Part shown: piece after piece, positions 16,990-26,245 of the stretch | Numbering within the stretch: the first letter of the stretch is position 1 | Layout: the number at the start of each line of letters is the position of its first letter | Assembly: GCF_040419245.1 (NCBI RefSeq) | Contig: NZ_JAZHOH010000001.1 | Span: forward strand, 4,030,001-4,094,000 | Direction of reading: 5' to 3' | Origin: Ewingella sp. CoE-038-23 | Lineage (GTDB): Bacteria; Pseudomonadota; Gammaproteobacteria; Enterobacterales; Enterobacteriaceae | DNA length: 64,000 nucleotides | Position numbers and translations under genes: made by a program | The notes under the pieces: model-generated | What the model was told of the DNA's origin: nothing | The model's input: the letters and a program-made list of their open reading frames with translations, nothing else | Databases searched by the model: none

Positions 16990-17919
16990 ATGAGCGAATC
17001 CTTAGCCGTGAATGATGTTTTTCACCCTGATGAACGCCGGGCGCAGGCCTTGGCGCAGTTTGATATCACCAGCGCGCCAATCCGCGCCGCCATGCCAGAG
17101 CAGCACCGGACGTTTTTCGCCGGTTTGCCCTATCTGCTGGCTTCCACCATTGATGATGAAGGCTGGCCGCTGGCGACGCTCTTCACCGGCCCACCGGGCT
17201 TTGTCAGCTCGCCGGACGACACGCATCTGCGCATTAACGCCCCGCGTCGGCAGGATGACCCGGCGCTGAATGCCATGTTTTCTGGTAAAGAGATCGGTAT
17301 TTTGGGCATCGACTTCTCCAACCGCCGCCGTAACCGAGCCAACGGGCGGATCGGCCGGATGGATAAAAACCGTATTGAGATCGCCGTCGATCAAAGCTTC
17401 GGCAACTGCCCGAAATACATTCAGATCCGCGAGATCTACCCCGTGGACAGCGCAACGCCGCCTGCCGCCAGAGAGGATTTAGCCCAGTTAGATGATGAAG
17501 CGCGAGCGCTGATCCACCGCGCCGACACTCTGTTTGTGGCTTCTCACGCCTACAGTGAAAAGGCTCAGGGCGGCGCGGATGTCTCCCATCGCGGCGGGCA
17601 GCCGGGCTTTGTGAAGATAGACGGCAATCGCCTGTGGATCCCCGACTTCGTTGGCAATAAGTTTATGAATACGCTGGGTAATCTTCTGGCGAAACCGCGC
17701 GCCGCCCTGCTGTTTCCCGACTTCGACAATGGCGATATTCTGCACTTGCAGGGCACCACGGAGATTGTCTGGCAGCCAGAAACGATTAAAGGCCCCGAAG
17801 GAGCCCAGCGTTATTGGTGTGTCGATGTCCAGCGGGCGTGGCGTTTCCGTCAGGCACTGCCTTGGCGCGGGCGTAACGTGGAGTATTCACCCGCCTCGCT
17901 CGGCACCGGGCAGTGGTAA
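16990..17919 (+). CDS. Pyridoxamine 5'-phosphate oxidase family (FMN-binding split-barrel) protein
   Basis: A 309-residue protein with two copies of a PNPOx-like flavin split-barrel half: residues about 45-150 (FFAGLPYLLASTIDDEGWPL, LRINAPRRQDDPAL, IGILGIDFSNRRRNRANGRI) and about 175-290 (TLFVASHAYS, RGGQPGFVKIDGNRLWIPDF, GNKFMNTLGNLLAKPRAALL). Proteins of this type often occur fused or next to ferredoxin reductases and act on small redox substrates. It lies 33 bases behind the GST gene, so glutathione transfer and flavin chemistry may act on the same compound. The substrate is unknown. It converges with yjbR, with 4 bases between the stop codons. Confidence 0.82.
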   Translation: MSESLAVNDVFHPDERRAQALAQFDITSAPIRAAMPEQHRTFFAGLPYLLASTIDDEGWPLATLFTGPPGFVSSPDDTHLRINAPRRQDDPALNAMFSGKEIGILGIDFSNRRRNRANGRIGRMDKNRIEIAVDQSFGNCPKYIQIREIYPVDSATPPAAREDLAQLDDEARALIHRADTLFVASHAYSEKAQGGADVSHRGGQPGFVKIDGNRLWIPDFVGNKFMNTLGNLLAKPRAALLFPDFDNGDILHLQGTTEIVWQPETIKGPEGAQRYWCVDVQRAWRFRQALPWRGRNVEYSPASLGTGQW

Positions 17920-17923
17920 TGCG

Positions 17924-18277
17924 CTACGCGCTTAAACCGTGGCGCGCTGATTCAGGCAGAGAAGCTACCACCAGCTGATAGGAGCCGTCGATCAGGTAGT
18001 AAAACTGCGAGTCCGGCAAGTCGCCATCGATATAAATGGTGTTCCAGTGCGCCTTATTCAGCTTATCGCCGGGGATCACGCAGTCGTGCTTGGCCCGCAA
18101 GTCGTCGGCCAATTCGGCACTGGTTTTGAGCGAAATAGCCTGCCGCCCGTTGCATTCGCAGAACATGGCAAACATCACGTCCGCCACTTTAATTTGGTTA
18201 GCACCGCGCTGGGTATTCTGCGTGGCCTCCGCGCCCGGCTTCCCCAAACAATAATCGAGTAATTCCTCATTGGTCAT
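17924..18277 (-). CDS. yjbR: MmcQ/YjbR family DNA-binding-fold protein
   Basis: A 117-residue protein of the MmcQ/YjbR family: EELLDYCLGKPGAEATQN, VADVMFAMFCECNGRQAISL, KTSAELADDLRAKH, then LNKAHWNTIYIDGDLPDSQF. This closely parallels E. coli YjbR, whose fold resembles a double-wing DNA-binding domain but whose function is not established. The ATG at 18277 has AAGGGG about ten bases upstream; an upstream in-frame ATG (18286) lies on top of that site. It follows yjbQ with a five-base gap, so the two form an operon as in E. coli. Confidence 0.93.
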   Translation of the reverse strand: MTNEELLDYCLGKPGAEATQNTQRGANQIKVADVMFAMFCECNGRQAISLKTSAELADDLRAKHDCVIPGDKLNKAHWNTIYIDGDLPDSQFYYLIDGSYQLVVASLPESARHGLSA

Positions 18278-18282
18278 TTTTC

Positions 18283-18699
18283 TCATTCCCCTTGCAAGGT
18301 AGCGACGATCCGGCGCTGTCCGCCGTCGATCCGGTGTTCGCCCAGCCAAATGCCTTGCCAGGTGCCCAACACCAGTTTGCCCTTCGAAACGGGCAGCATT
18401 AATGATGCACCCAATAGTGACGATTTAATGTGACCCGGCATGTCGTCTCGCCCTTCGTAATCGTGCTCATAGGGCGCGTTTTCCGGCACGCTGCGCATGA
18501 AATGCTGCTCCATGTCCACTCGCACGGTGGGATCGCAGTTTTCATTGAGGGTCAGCGAGGCTGAGGTGTGCTGGATAAACAGATGCAACAGGCCGATTTG
18601 CACTTCGTGCAGACGCTGAATATGACTGAGCACTTCGTCGGTCACTAAATGAAAACCTCGCGATTTCGCGCTAAGGGTGAAGGTCTGCTGATGCCACAT
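18283..18699 (-). CDS. yjbQ: YjbQ (UPF0047) family protein
   Basis: A 138-residue protein nearly colinear with E. coli Yjb[56 protein letters not shown] and the C-terminal [16 protein letters not shown]. The family has an octameric beta fold with a His-lined site; weak thiamine-phosphate-synthase activity has been reported for the E. coli member, but the real role is unclear. The MWHQ start at 18699 matches E. coli; the frame runs five codons further upstream. It is followed by yjbR, and a terminator separates it from tyrB. Confidence 0.95.
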   Translation of the reverse strand: MWHQQTFTLSAKSRGFHLVTDEVLSHIQRLHEVQIGLLHLFIQHTSASLTLNENCDPTVRVDMEQHFMRSVPENAPYEHDYEGRDDMPGHIKSSLLGASLMLPVSKGKLVLGTWQGIWLGEHRIDGGQRRIVATLQGE

Positions 18700-18747
18700 A
18701 GTGTCTCCTATCAAAACGGTTGCTCGTTAAGGATAGCAGCCAATAAA

Positions 18748-18773
18748 AAGGGCCGACATTGCTGTCGGCCCTT
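18748..18773 (-). terminator. tyrB terminator
   Basis: AAGGGCCGACA (18748-18758) and TGTCGGCCCTT (18763-18773) form a perfect 11-base stem with a TTGC loop, ending on the minus strand in TTTTTATTGG. It lies 50 bases after the tyrB stop. Confidence 0.9.
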
Positions 18774-18822
18774 AAAAACGCTTCCTGCAAAATAATTCGG
18801 ATTGCAGGAGGGATGGCGAGAG

Positions 18823-20016
18823 TTACTGAACGGCGGCGAATGCCTCGGCAACCTGCTTCACGTTGTGGTGGTTCAGGCCCGCCATGCAAACGCGGCCGCT
18901 GGCAATCAGGTAGACGCCGAACTCTTCGCGCAGACGATCAACCTGCGACACGCTGAAGCCGGTGTAGCTGAACATGCCGCGCTGTTGCAGCAGGTAATCA
19001 AAGTTGCGATTAGGCAGCGAGACTTTCAGACTGTTAACCAGCGTTTGGCGCATTTCCAGAATACGCGCGCGCATGTTTTCCACTTCGCTCAGCCATTGGG
19101 CCTTGAGCTGGCTGTCGTTCAGGACTTTGGCTACCACCTGCGCACCAAAGTTTGGCGGGCTGGAGTAGTTACGGCGCACGGTGGCTTTCAACTGGCCCAG
19201 GACGCGACCAGCTGATTCGGCATTTTCACACACCACGGACAGGCCGCCGACGCGCTCGCCGTACAGCGAGAAAATCTTGGAGAAGGAGTTGCTGACGAAG
19301 CAGGTCACGCCCGCCGCCGCCATTTCGCGAATGGCATAAACGTCCTCGTCGATACCCGCGCCGTAGCCCTGATAAGCGATGTCGAGGAAGGGGATCAGGT
19401 CGCGCTGTTTAGCAATTTCAATCACTTGGTCCCACTGCGCTGGCGTTAGATCAGAACCCGTTGGGTTGTGGCAGCACGGGTGCAGCAGAACGATGCTCTG
19501 CGCAGGCAGGGTTTTCAGCGTCTCGAGCATACCGGCGAAGTCGACGCCGAGGCTTTTTGGATCAAAGTACGGGTAAGTGTGAACCTTGAAACCCGCGCCG
19601 CTAAAGATAGCCACGTGGTTATCCCAGGTTGGGTCGCTCACCCAGACTTCTGAATTCGGGAAGTAGGTTTTCAGAAAATCTGCGCCGACTTTCAGCGCGC
19701 CCGAGCCGCCAACGGTCTGAATGGTCGCAATGCGCCCCTCTTTCAGCGCCGGGTGTTCAGCACCAAATAACAGCGTCTGAATCGCGCTGCGGTAGGCCGG
19801 CAAGCCGTCCATCGGCAGGTAAACTGACGCCGCCTGAGGCTGGGCGTTCAGCCATTCTTCCGCCGCCGCGACGGAAGGCAGTTGAGGAATAATACCTTGC
19901 TCGTCGTAATACAAACCGATGCTCAGGTTAACCTTCTTCTCTCTTGGATCATTTTTGAAACTGTCCATCAACGACAGGATCGGATCACCCGCATAGGCAT
20001 CGACATGTTGGAACAC
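18823..20016 (-). CDS. tyrB: Aromatic-amino-acid aminotransferase
   Basis: A 397-residue class I PLP aminotransferase for the last step of Tyr and Phe (and partly Leu) synthesis. The PLP lysine is in [20 protein letters not shown], the Asn and Asp/Tyr cofactor contacts are in [13 protein letters not shown] and [10 protein letters not shown], and the carboxylate Arg lies in [14 protein letters not shown]. The start is taken as GTG at 20016 ([19 protein letters not shown]), which gives exactly the E. coli length with GAGGAG nine bases upstream. The in-frame ATG three codons earlier touches that ribosome site. No convincing TyrR box was found upstream. Confidence 0.96.
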   Translation of the reverse strand: MFQHVDAYAGDPILSLMDSFKNDPREKKVNLSIGLYYDEQGIIPQLPSVAAAEEWLNAQPQAASVYLPMDGLPAYRSAIQTLLFGAEHPALKEGRIATIQTVGGSGALKVGADFLKTYFPNSEVWVSDPTWDNHVAIFSGAGFKVHTYPYFDPKSLGVDFAGMLETLKTLPAQSIVLLHPCCHNPTGSDLTPAQWDQVIEIAKQRDLIPFLDIAYQGYGAGIDEDVYAIREMAAAGVTCFVSNSFSKIFSLYGERVGGLSVVCENAESAGRVLGQLKATVRRNYSSPPNFGAQVVAKVLNDSQLKAQWLSEVENMRARILEMRQTLVNSLKVSLPNRNFDYLLQQRGMFSYTGFSVSQVDRLREEFGVYLIASGRVCMAGLNHHNVKQVAEAFAAVQ

Positions 20017-20178
20017 GGTATACATCTCCTCGGTGGTTTATTTTCAAATGATCGCGTCGCTCGGATCTCTTGCCCACGCCGCTCAGTCGCGTCGGCGGGG
20101 GGATCCGGGGTCAATCATTGGACTCGCTTGCTTCACAGACTAACAAAGTTCGTTAAAAAAAATGACTACTATATGGTG

Positions 20179-21111
20179 TCAATTTACGAACATTATTCGT
20201 GCGTCAAATCTGCGTGAAAGCTGCTGTTCGCGGAACTTTTCCATCACGAAATCCACAAAAACTCGGGTCTTTGCGGGCAGCATTTTATGCGTGGGAAAAT
20301 AGAGCGAAAGCGTACCGTTTTCGGCATACCAATTCGGCAATACGCGAACCAGCCGACCACTCTCCAGATAGGGCAATAAATTGGGAAGGCTCGCCACCGC
20401 GATGCCCAGTCCCATCACCGCCGCCTCGCAGCAAGCTTCTGGCTCGTTGAAGGTCATACGCTCGGGCAACGAAATGGCCGCCTGCCGGTCCTGGCTGTCG
20501 CGCAGGATAAAATTACGCACACGCCCGGTCTGTGGAGAGCGAATGCGGATCCCCTCGCCAAAGGCTAAATCTTCGGGTTCGACAAAAGGCGGCTTGCTGG
20601 CGAGATAGGCGGGCGACGCCGCCAAAACGGTGTGCGCTGGCGCAAGTTCGCGGGCCACAATCCCTTGCGGCAGCTCAAATCCGCCGCCGATAGCTGCGTC
20701 GAATCGCTCGCCAATCAGGTCGATTTTGCGATTATCAAATTCCCAATCGGGGCGAATAAGAGGATAGCGGCCCAAAAACTCGTCCAGCAAAGGCAGCAAA
20801 TAGTGAATACCAAAGTGGGTGCCGACGCTCACCTTGAGCGGCCCTGACGGATGCTGCGCGCTGCTGTCCAGACTGTTCATCGCCATCTGAATCGACGCCA
20901 AACCACCGCGAACCTCGAGTAAAAAGCGCTCGCCCGCTTCGGTTAGCGTAAGTTTTCGCGTGCTGCGTTGGAAAAGCCGCACTCCAAGCTGGGCTTCCAG
21001 CGTAGTGACGTTTTTGCCTACCGCCGCCGAGGTCAATGCCAGACGCCGCCCGGCAGCCGAAAAACTGCCCGTATCGGCACTCTCTACAAAGCATTCTAGA
21101 TGATTAATCAT
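20179..21111 (-). CDS. LysR family transcriptional regulator
   Basis: A 310-residue LysR regulator with the N-terminal HTH (CFVESADTGSFSAAGRRLAL, SAAVGKNVTTLEAQLGVRLF) and an effector domain that includes RKIDLIGERFDAAIGGGFEL. It is divergent from an SDR gene at 21237, with a perfect nine-base inverted repeat in between. It therefore resembles the LysR/SDR pair at 4755-6531 but the proteins are clearly different. The C-terminal 20 residues extend past the usual end of the family. Confidence 0.9.
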   Translation of the reverse strand: MINHLECFVESADTGSFSAAGRRLALTSAAVGKNVTTLEAQLGVRLFQRSTRKLTLTEAGERFLLEVRGGLASIQMAMNSLDSSAQHPSGPLKVSVGTHFGIHYLLPLLDEFLGRYPLIRPDWEFDNRKIDLIGERFDAAIGGGFELPQGIVARELAPAHTVLAASPAYLASKPPFVEPEDLAFGEGIRIRSPQTGRVRNFILRDSQDRQAAISLPERMTFNEPEACCEAAVMGLGIAVASLPNLLPYLESGRLVRVLPNWYAENGTLSLYFPTHKMLPAKTRVFVDFVMEKFREQQLSRRFDARIMFVN

Positions 21112-21123
21112 ACTCTTAGGCCC

Positions 21124-21146
21124 ATTTCAAACTTTTGGTTTGAAAT
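21124..21146. promoter_or_regulatory. Inverted repeat between divergent LysR and SDR genes
   Basis: ATTTCAAAC (21124-21132) and GTTTGAAAT (21138-21146) form a perfect nine-base dyad with a five-base spacer, just upstream of the LysR start codon. It fits the T-N11-A pattern of LysR sites and is the probable operator. Confidence 0.6.
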
Positions 21147-21236
21147 GATTATAGCGATTACTGGCTATTCCTATCCTAATTTCGGGTCAATACTTGTCTC
21201 CATCAACACCTCTTCCTAATGATTTGGAGACATACC

Positions 21237-21995
21237 ATGACTACCACAACACCTTCTTCTTCACTGGCTGGCAAAGTCGCTTTCGTCCAAGGCGGCGCGC
21301 GGGGTATCGGCGCAGCTATCGTTCGTCGCTTAGCTCAGGAAGGCGCAAGCGTGGCCTTTACCTACGTTTCTTCGGCGGAGAAAGCCAACGCGCTGGCGGC
21401 AGAGATTGAAAAAATCGGCGTTAAAGCCTTAGCCATTCAGGCCGACAGCGCAAATGAGCAGGCCGTTCGTCTGGCCATCACGCAGGCCGCCAAGCATTTC
21501 GGCCATGTCGATATTCTGGTCAATAATGCCGGGGTTTTGGCCGTCGCACCGCTCGACGAATTCAGCATGGAAGATTTTGACCGCACGCTGGCAATTAATG
21601 TACGCAGCGTGTTTGTTGCCAGTCAGGAAGCGGCGCGCCACATGCCGGAAGGCGGGCGCATTATCAATATCGGCAGCACCAATGCTGATCGCATGCCCTT
21701 CGCCGGTGGCGCGGTGTACGCCATGAGTAAATCAGCCATAGTTGGCCTTACCAAAGGATTGGCGCGAGATTTAGGGCCACGGGGGATCACGGTGAATAAC
21801 GTTCAGCCCGGCCCGGTTGATACCGATATGAACCCGGCAGCAGGCGAAATGGCCGATGAGTTAACAAAGCTGATTGCGGTAAACCGTTATGGCAAAGACA
21901 GCGAAATCGCTGCCTTTGTGGCTTTCATCTCTGGCCCCGAGGCGGGTTATATCAGCGGCGCCAGCCTGACTATCGACGGTGGTTTTGGCGCCTAA
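21237..21995 (+). CDS. SDR family NAD(P)-dependent oxidoreductase
   Basis: A 252-residue classical SDR. Its cofactor motif is QGGARGIGAAIVRRLAQEG, in which the usual TGG is QGG. NNAG is present in ILVNNAGVLAVA, and the catalytic Ser and Tyr-x-x-x-Lys are in INIGSTNADR and YAMSKSAIVGLTK. PGPVDTDMNPAAGE and the terminal SGASLTIDGGFGA are typical of FabG-like or SDR5-type oxidoreductases. The ATG at 21237 follows GGAGA. It is probably controlled by the divergent LysR protein. Its stop lies six bases from the convergent alr stop. Confidence 0.9.
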   Translation: MTTTTPSSSLAGKVAFVQGGARGIGAAIVRRLAQEGASVAFTYVSSAEKANALAAEIEKIGVKALAIQADSANEQAVRLAITQAAKHFGHVDILVNNAGVLAVAPLDEFSMEDFDRTLAINVRSVFVASQEAARHMPEGGRIINIGSTNADRMPFAGGAVYAMSKSAIVGLTKGLARDLGPRGITVNNVQPGPVDTDMNPAAGEMADELTKLIAVNRYGKDSEIAAFVAFISGPEAGYISGASLTIDGGFGA

Positions 21996-22001
21996 TAGCA
22001 C

Positions 22002-23087
22002 TCAGGCGTCATTACCGACATAAACGCGGGCAGTGCGGGCGGTCAACTGAGTGACCAGCTCGTACTGGCTGATGCCGGTCGCGGCGGCGATCTGTTCGAC
22101 CGGCAGCCCTTCTCCCCAGAAAATCACTTCATCCCCCACCCGGTCGGTGGCATCCGGGCCGAGATCGACGGAAATCATATCCATCGAAACGCGTCCAACG
22201 ATTGGCACAATGCGGCCATTGACCAGCACCGGCGTGCCGCTCGGCGCGCTTCTTGGATAGCCGTCGCCATAGCCCATCGCCACCACGCCAAGGCGCGTAT
22301 CTCGCGTGCTGCGCCAAACGCCGCCATAGCCCACAGGTTCACCCGCCGCGTGATCGCGCACGGCGATCAGGCTGGAGGTTAGGGTCATCGCGGGTTTTAA
22401 GCCAAAATGGGCGGCATCGGCGAAGCTCATCGGCGAAACGCCGTAGAGGATCAGGCCAGCGCGCACTAAGTCGTGATGGGCTTCGGGCCAGTGGAGAATT
22501 CCGCTCGAAGCGGCGAGAGATTTCAGCCCCGGCTTGTCCTGAGTGAACTGCTGGAAGCTGCGAATCTGGTCAGGTGTGGCTTCAACATCGGGTTCGTCTG
22601 CACGGGCGAAGTGGCTCATAATATTGACCGGCTGGCGAACATTCGGACAGGCGCTGAGGCGCTGATAAAACGCCTCGGCTTCGGCGGGGTGAACCCCCAA
22701 ACGATGCATACCGGTGTCGAGTTTCATCCACACCGTGAGCGGCTTGTCGAGCGTAGCCTGCTCCAGAGCCTGTAACTGTTCACGGCTGTGAACCGCGGTT
22801 TCCAACCCCCGCGCCGCCACCAAAGGCAGCTCTTCGGCGCTAAAAAACCCTTCCAGCAGCAAAATAGGCTTAATAATACCGCCAGCCCGCAGAGTTAATG
22901 CTTCGCTCAGGCGAGCCACGCCGTAGCAATCTGCATCCTGCAAAGCCTGCGCGGCTTCCAGCAAACCGTGTCCGTAGGCGTTAGCCTTCACCACCGCCAC
23001 CACACGACTTTGCGGCGCCATATGCCGCACCCGTTGCAGATTATGTCGCAGAGCGCGGCAATCAATGACAGCCGTAGCCGCTTTCAT
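22002..23087 (-). CDS. alr: Alanine racemase
   Basis: A 361-residue PLP enzyme that interconverts L- and D-Ala for peptidoglycan. The PLP lysine is Lys34 in [13 protein letters not shown]; the second catalytic Tyr sits in EPVGYGGVW, and [11 protein letters not shown] and [17 protein letters not shown] are family hallmarks. The ATG at 23087 has AGGAATC upstream and matches E. coli Alr in length; a longer frame to 23150 has no better site. It lies downstream of dnaB on the same strand, as in E. coli, but with a structured intergenic repeat between them. Confidence 0.96.
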   Translation of the reverse strand: MKAATAVIDCRALRHNLQRVRHMAPQSRVVAVVKANAYGHGLLEAAQALQDADCYGVARLSEALTLRAGGIIKPILLLEGFFSAEELPLVAARGLETAVHSREQLQALEQATLDKPLTVWMKLDTGMHRLGVHPAEAEAFYQRLSACPNVRQPVNIMSHFARADEPDVEATPDQIRSFQQFTQDKPGLKSLAASSGILHWPEAHHDLVRAGLILYGVSPMSFADAAHFGLKPAMTLTSSLIAVRDHAAGEPVGYGGVWRSTRDTRLGVVAMGYGDGYPRSAPSGTPVLVNGRIVPIVGRVSMDMISVDLGPDATDRVGDEVIFWGEGLPVEQIAAATGISQYELVTQLTARTARVYVGNDA

Positions 23088-23159
23088 CTTGATTCCTTTA
23101 TAAATTCTTAATTTAAAAATGACACCCCTAGCTTCATAGGGAATTAACACGAAAGCTAA

Positions 23160-23278
23160 GGGGCGTTATTGGCGCAGTCAGTTTGCGTTCGGCCAGCGCG
23201 GAAAAACCGGAGTGTACACGTAGTACACGAGGATTTTGAGCACTGCCCGGACGCAAAATGGCAAGCAAAATAGCCCCG
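23160..23278. repeat. Imperfect palindromic element between dnaB and alr
   Basis: Nested inverted repeats fold nearly the whole interval: outer GGGGC/GCCCC arms, TTTGCGTTCGG (23182-23192) against CCGGACGCAAA (23247-23257), AAAAACC against GGATTTT, and a central GTGTAC-ACGTA-GTACAC. The whole unit is about 118 bases. It looks like a dispersed palindromic repeat of the kind found in Yersinia and Serratia relatives, but no second copy is in this window. The family name is not asserted. Confidence 0.65.
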
Positions 23279-23282
23279 CACA

Positions 23283-24689
23283 CTAGTCCTCGTCGTATTG
23301 AGGACCACCATAATTATCAAACCGCGAAAACTGCCCATTAAAGGTCAGTCGCACTGTACCGATTGGACCGTTACGCTGCTTACCGAGGATGATCTGGGCG
23401 ATGCCTTTCTCTTCACTGTTGTCGTGATAAACCTCGTCACGATAGATGAACATGATCAAGTCGGCGTCCTGCTCGATGGAGCCGGATTCACGCAAGTCGG
23501 AGTTGACCGGGCGTTTGTCGGCACGTTGCTCCAGGCTTCGGTTCAGCTGCGACAGCGCCACTACTGGCACTTGCAGCTCTTTAGCTAAGGCTTTGAGCGA
23601 GCGGGAGATTTCGGCGATTTCCAAGGTACGGTTGTCGGACAGCGAAGGAACGCGCATCAGCTGTAAGTAGTCGATCATGATCAGGCTCAGGCCGCCGTGT
23701 TCGCGGAAAATACGCCGCGCGCGCGAGCGCACTTCGGTTGGCGTCAGGCCAGAGGAGTCATCGATGTACATATTGCGTTTTTCCAGCAGGATACCCATGG
23801 TGCTGGAGATGCGTGCCCAATCCTCGTCGTCAAGCTGGCCGGTACGAATTTTGGTTTGGTCGACGCGAGAAAGCGACGCCAGCATACGCATCATAATCTG
23901 GTCGCCGGGCATCTCCAGACTGAAGATAAGCACCGGTTTTTCCTGCATCATCGCGGCGTTTTCGGCGAGGTTCATCGCAAAGGTGGTTTTACCCATCGAA
24001 GGACGCGCCGCCACGATAATCAAATCTGATTTCTGCAAACCGGCGGTTTTCTTATCCAAATCGGCATAGCCGGTGGACACCCCAGTGACACCGTCGTGCG
24101 GGCGCTGGAAGAGTTCTTCGATGCGCGACACCGTGCTTTCCAAAATGCGGTCGATACTTTTCGGGCCTTCATCTTTGTTGGCGCGGCTTTCGGCAATTTG
24201 GAATACGCGAGATTCCGCCAGATCCAGCAGGTCTTCACTACTGCGGCCCTGCGGGTCATAACCGGCGTCGGCAATTTCATTGGCGACGGAAATCATTTCG
24301 CGAACAACTGCACGTTCGCGGACAATATCGGCATACGCGCCGATGTTGGCCGCACTTGGGGTGTTTTTCGACAACTCGGCTAAATAGGCAAAGCCGCCCA
24401 CTGAGTCCAAATCGCCTTTTTGCTCCAGCGATTCAGACAGGGTTATTAAGTCGATAGGCTTGCTCATTTCCAGCAAGCGCTGCATTTCGGTAAAAATCAG
24501 GCGATGCGGGCGGCTGAAGAAGTCATTGCTGACCACGCGTTCCGCCACGTTGTCCCAGCGCTCGTTATCCAGCATTAGCCCGCCCAGAACGGATTGTTCA
24601 GCTTCCAGCGAGTGCGGAGGAAGCTTCAATCCTTCCATCTGACGATCGCGGTTTTCGTTCTGTTGATTGGTCGGTTTTTTTGCTGCCAT
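23283..24689 (-). CDS. dnaB: Replicative DNA helicase
   Basis: A 468-residue DnaB, the hexameric 5'-3' helicase of the replisome. The N-terminal primase-interacting domain (about 20-130) starts PHSLEAEQSVLGGLMLDNER. The RecA-like motor has Walker A ARPSMGKTTFAMNLAEN, Walker B LIMIDYLQLM, and the DnaB signature with SDLRESGSIEQDADLIMFI and the arginine-finger region. It is not interrupted by an intein. Length equals the E. coli protein. It is divergent from qorA. Confidence 0.98.
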   Translation of the reverse strand: MAAKKPTNQQNENRDRQMEGLKLPPHSLEAEQSVLGGLMLDNERWDNVAERVVSNDFFSRPHRLIFTEMQRLLEMSKPIDLITLSESLEQKGDLDSVGGFAYLAELSKNTPSAANIGAYADIVRERAVVREMISVANEIADAGYDPQGRSSEDLLDLAESRVFQIAESRANKDEGPKSIDRILESTVSRIEELFQRPHDGVTGVSTGYADLDKKTAGLQKSDLIIVAARPSMGKTTFAMNLAENAAMMQEKPVLIFSLEMPGDQIMMRMLASLSRVDQTKIRTGQLDDEDWARISSTMGILLEKRNMYIDDSSGLTPTEVRSRARRIFREHGGLSLIMIDYLQLMRVPSLSDNRTLEIAEISRSLKALAKELQVPVVALSQLNRSLEQRADKRPVNSDLRESGSIEQDADLIMFIYRDEVYHDNSEEKGIAQIILGKQRNGPIGTVRLTFNGQFSRFDNYGGPQYDED

Positions 24690-24882
24690 GTGTGGGAAAT
24701 TCCTGCGGTAAGCGCCTGTTTTGTGAGCATCGACTTCCCAGTAATTTAGGAAGTTTTTTCGCTGCTTAGTATAGGTTGTGCTGTCTCATTTCAAAAGGGT
24801 ATTAACCCGCTGTGCCTAAAATCTGGATTGTCGCAAACATTTAGCCTAGGGTTGAAAACAGACCCTAACACGAGATTAAAAC

Positions 24883-25869
24883 ATGGCTAAGCGCATTCAA
24901 TTTGCCGCAACAGGCGGCCCCGATGTTCTGCAATATGTCGATTTCCAACCACAAGACCCGGCCGCGGGCGAAGTACAGGTCGAGAATAAAGCGATAGGCA
25001 TCAACTACATTGATACCTATATTCGCGGTGGCTTGTACCCTGCCCCCTTGCCTTCCGGGCTGGGCACGGAAGCCGCTGGCGTGGTGAGCAAAGTTGGCAG
25101 CAATGTGACGGGCATTAAGGTCGGTGACCGTGTGGTGTACGCGCAGGCTCCTTTGGGTGCCTACAGCGAAGTGCATAACGTTTCGCAAGAAAAAATCGCC
25201 CTGCTGCCCGATGCTATTAGTTTTGAAGTGGCCGCCGCGTCGTTCCTCAAAGGTTTGACCGTCCACTATTTGCTGCGCCAAACCCATAAAATTCAGGCCG
25301 GTGAAACCTTCCTGTTCCACGCTGCCGCCGGTGGTGTGGGCCTGATCGCCTGCCAGTGGGCGAAAGCGCTGGGTGCGAACCTGATTGGTACCGTCGGCTC
25401 AGAAGAGAAAGCCCAACGGGCGAAAGAAGCCGGGGCATGGGCGACGATTAACTACCAGACGGAAGACATTGTTGCCCGTGTTAAAGCGCTGACCAATAAC
25501 GAAAAAGTCGGCGTGGTTTATGACTCGGTGGGTAAAGATACCTTTGAGCGCTCCCTCGATAGCCTGAAGCCGCGCGGCCTGCTGGTCAGCTTCGGTAATG
25601 CTTCCGGCCCGGTGTCAGGGGTCAATTTAGGGATTCTGTCGCAGAAAGGCTCGCTGTTCGTCACTCGCCCGACACTTGGGAGCTACATCACTACCCGCGA
25701 AGAGCTGAAAACCGCCAGCGACGAGCTGTTCTCGCTGATTGCCAGCGGCGCTATCAAAGTGGATGTCAGCGAGGCGCAAAAATTCCCGCTGTCCGAAGCG
25801 AAGCGTGCCCATGAAACGCTGGAAAGCCGCGCGACGCAAGGCTCTAGCCTGCTGATCCCCGGCAAATGA
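24883..25869 (+). CDS. qorA: NADPH:quinone oxidoreductase
   Basis: A 328-residue zeta-crystallin-type medium-chain reductase that lacks structural zinc ligands. It reduces quinones with NADPH by one-electron steps. The N-terminal GroES-like domain includes GINYIDTYIRGGLYP and GLGTEAAGVVSKVG; the Rossmann domain carries FLFHAAAGGVGLIACQWAKA (GGVG) and AKALGANLIGTVGSEEKAQR. It is divergent from dnaB, as in E. coli, and a strong terminator follows. Confidence 0.96.
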   Translation: MAKRIQFAATGGPDVLQYVDFQPQDPAAGEVQVENKAIGINYIDTYIRGGLYPAPLPSGLGTEAAGVVSKVGSNVTGIKVGDRVVYAQAPLGAYSEVHNVSQEKIALLPDAISFEVAAASFLKGLTVHYLLRQTHKIQAGETFLFHAAAGGVGLIACQWAKALGANLIGTVGSEEKAQRAKEAGAWATINYQTEDIVARVKALTNNEKVGVVYDSVGKDTFERSLDSLKPRGLLVSFGNASGPVSGVNLGILSQKGSLFVTRPTLGSYITTREELKTASDELFSLIASGAIKVDVSEAQKFPLSEAKRAHETLESRATQGSSLLIPGK

Positions 25870-25888
25870 TCTGCTATTACTGAAATGC

Positions 25889-25916
25889 AAAAGGGCTTCC
25901 GTGTGGAAGCCCTTTT
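25889..25916 (+). terminator. qorA terminator
   Basis: AAAAGGGCTTCC (25889-25900) and GGAAGCCCTTTT (25905-25916) form a perfect 12-base stem with a GTGT loop and a T-rich tail, 20 bases after the qorA stop. Confidence 0.92.
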
Positions 25917-26245
25917 ACTGTCTTGCTCAGACGACTGCTGATAAAGACGGGTACTGCTTGTAGGGGTACTGCAAGGTAAATCCGCGGACGATGAAGCTTA
26001 AGCCTCTATTTTATATCTCACGGATTTGATGAATTTCGTTCGAGCTGACATTCGCAGCGCGAGAAATGCATCCTAGCAGCCCTTAATGTTAAAAAGTATG
26101 GTTAATAAAAAATCTGCCGACTTAAAAGTGCAAGCTGTGATCGATGCCACATAAGTAAAAGTTATCTCGACAAATGTTGCAGTCAATCCGAGCAGGTTAA
26201 AGCTCAGATAGCTGATAATTCTAATAATTCATCATCTTCTACAGG
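25917..26245. other. Intergenic region between qorA and pspG
   Basis: About 330 bases with no open frame that has a ribosome site and no recognisable RNA gene or repeat. Composition is AT-rich in the middle. I see nothing that can be named. Confidence 0.5.

Noticed and set aside
20017-20178. TyrR box upstream of tyrB
   Set aside because: The best TGT...ACA match has the wrong spacing (10 instead of 12 bases) and lies at the far end of the interval, overlapping the LysR gene.
25917-26245. tRNA or small-RNA gene between qorA and pspG
   Set aside because: No cloverleaf, no terminator hairpin at the end and no conserved block could be recognised by eye.
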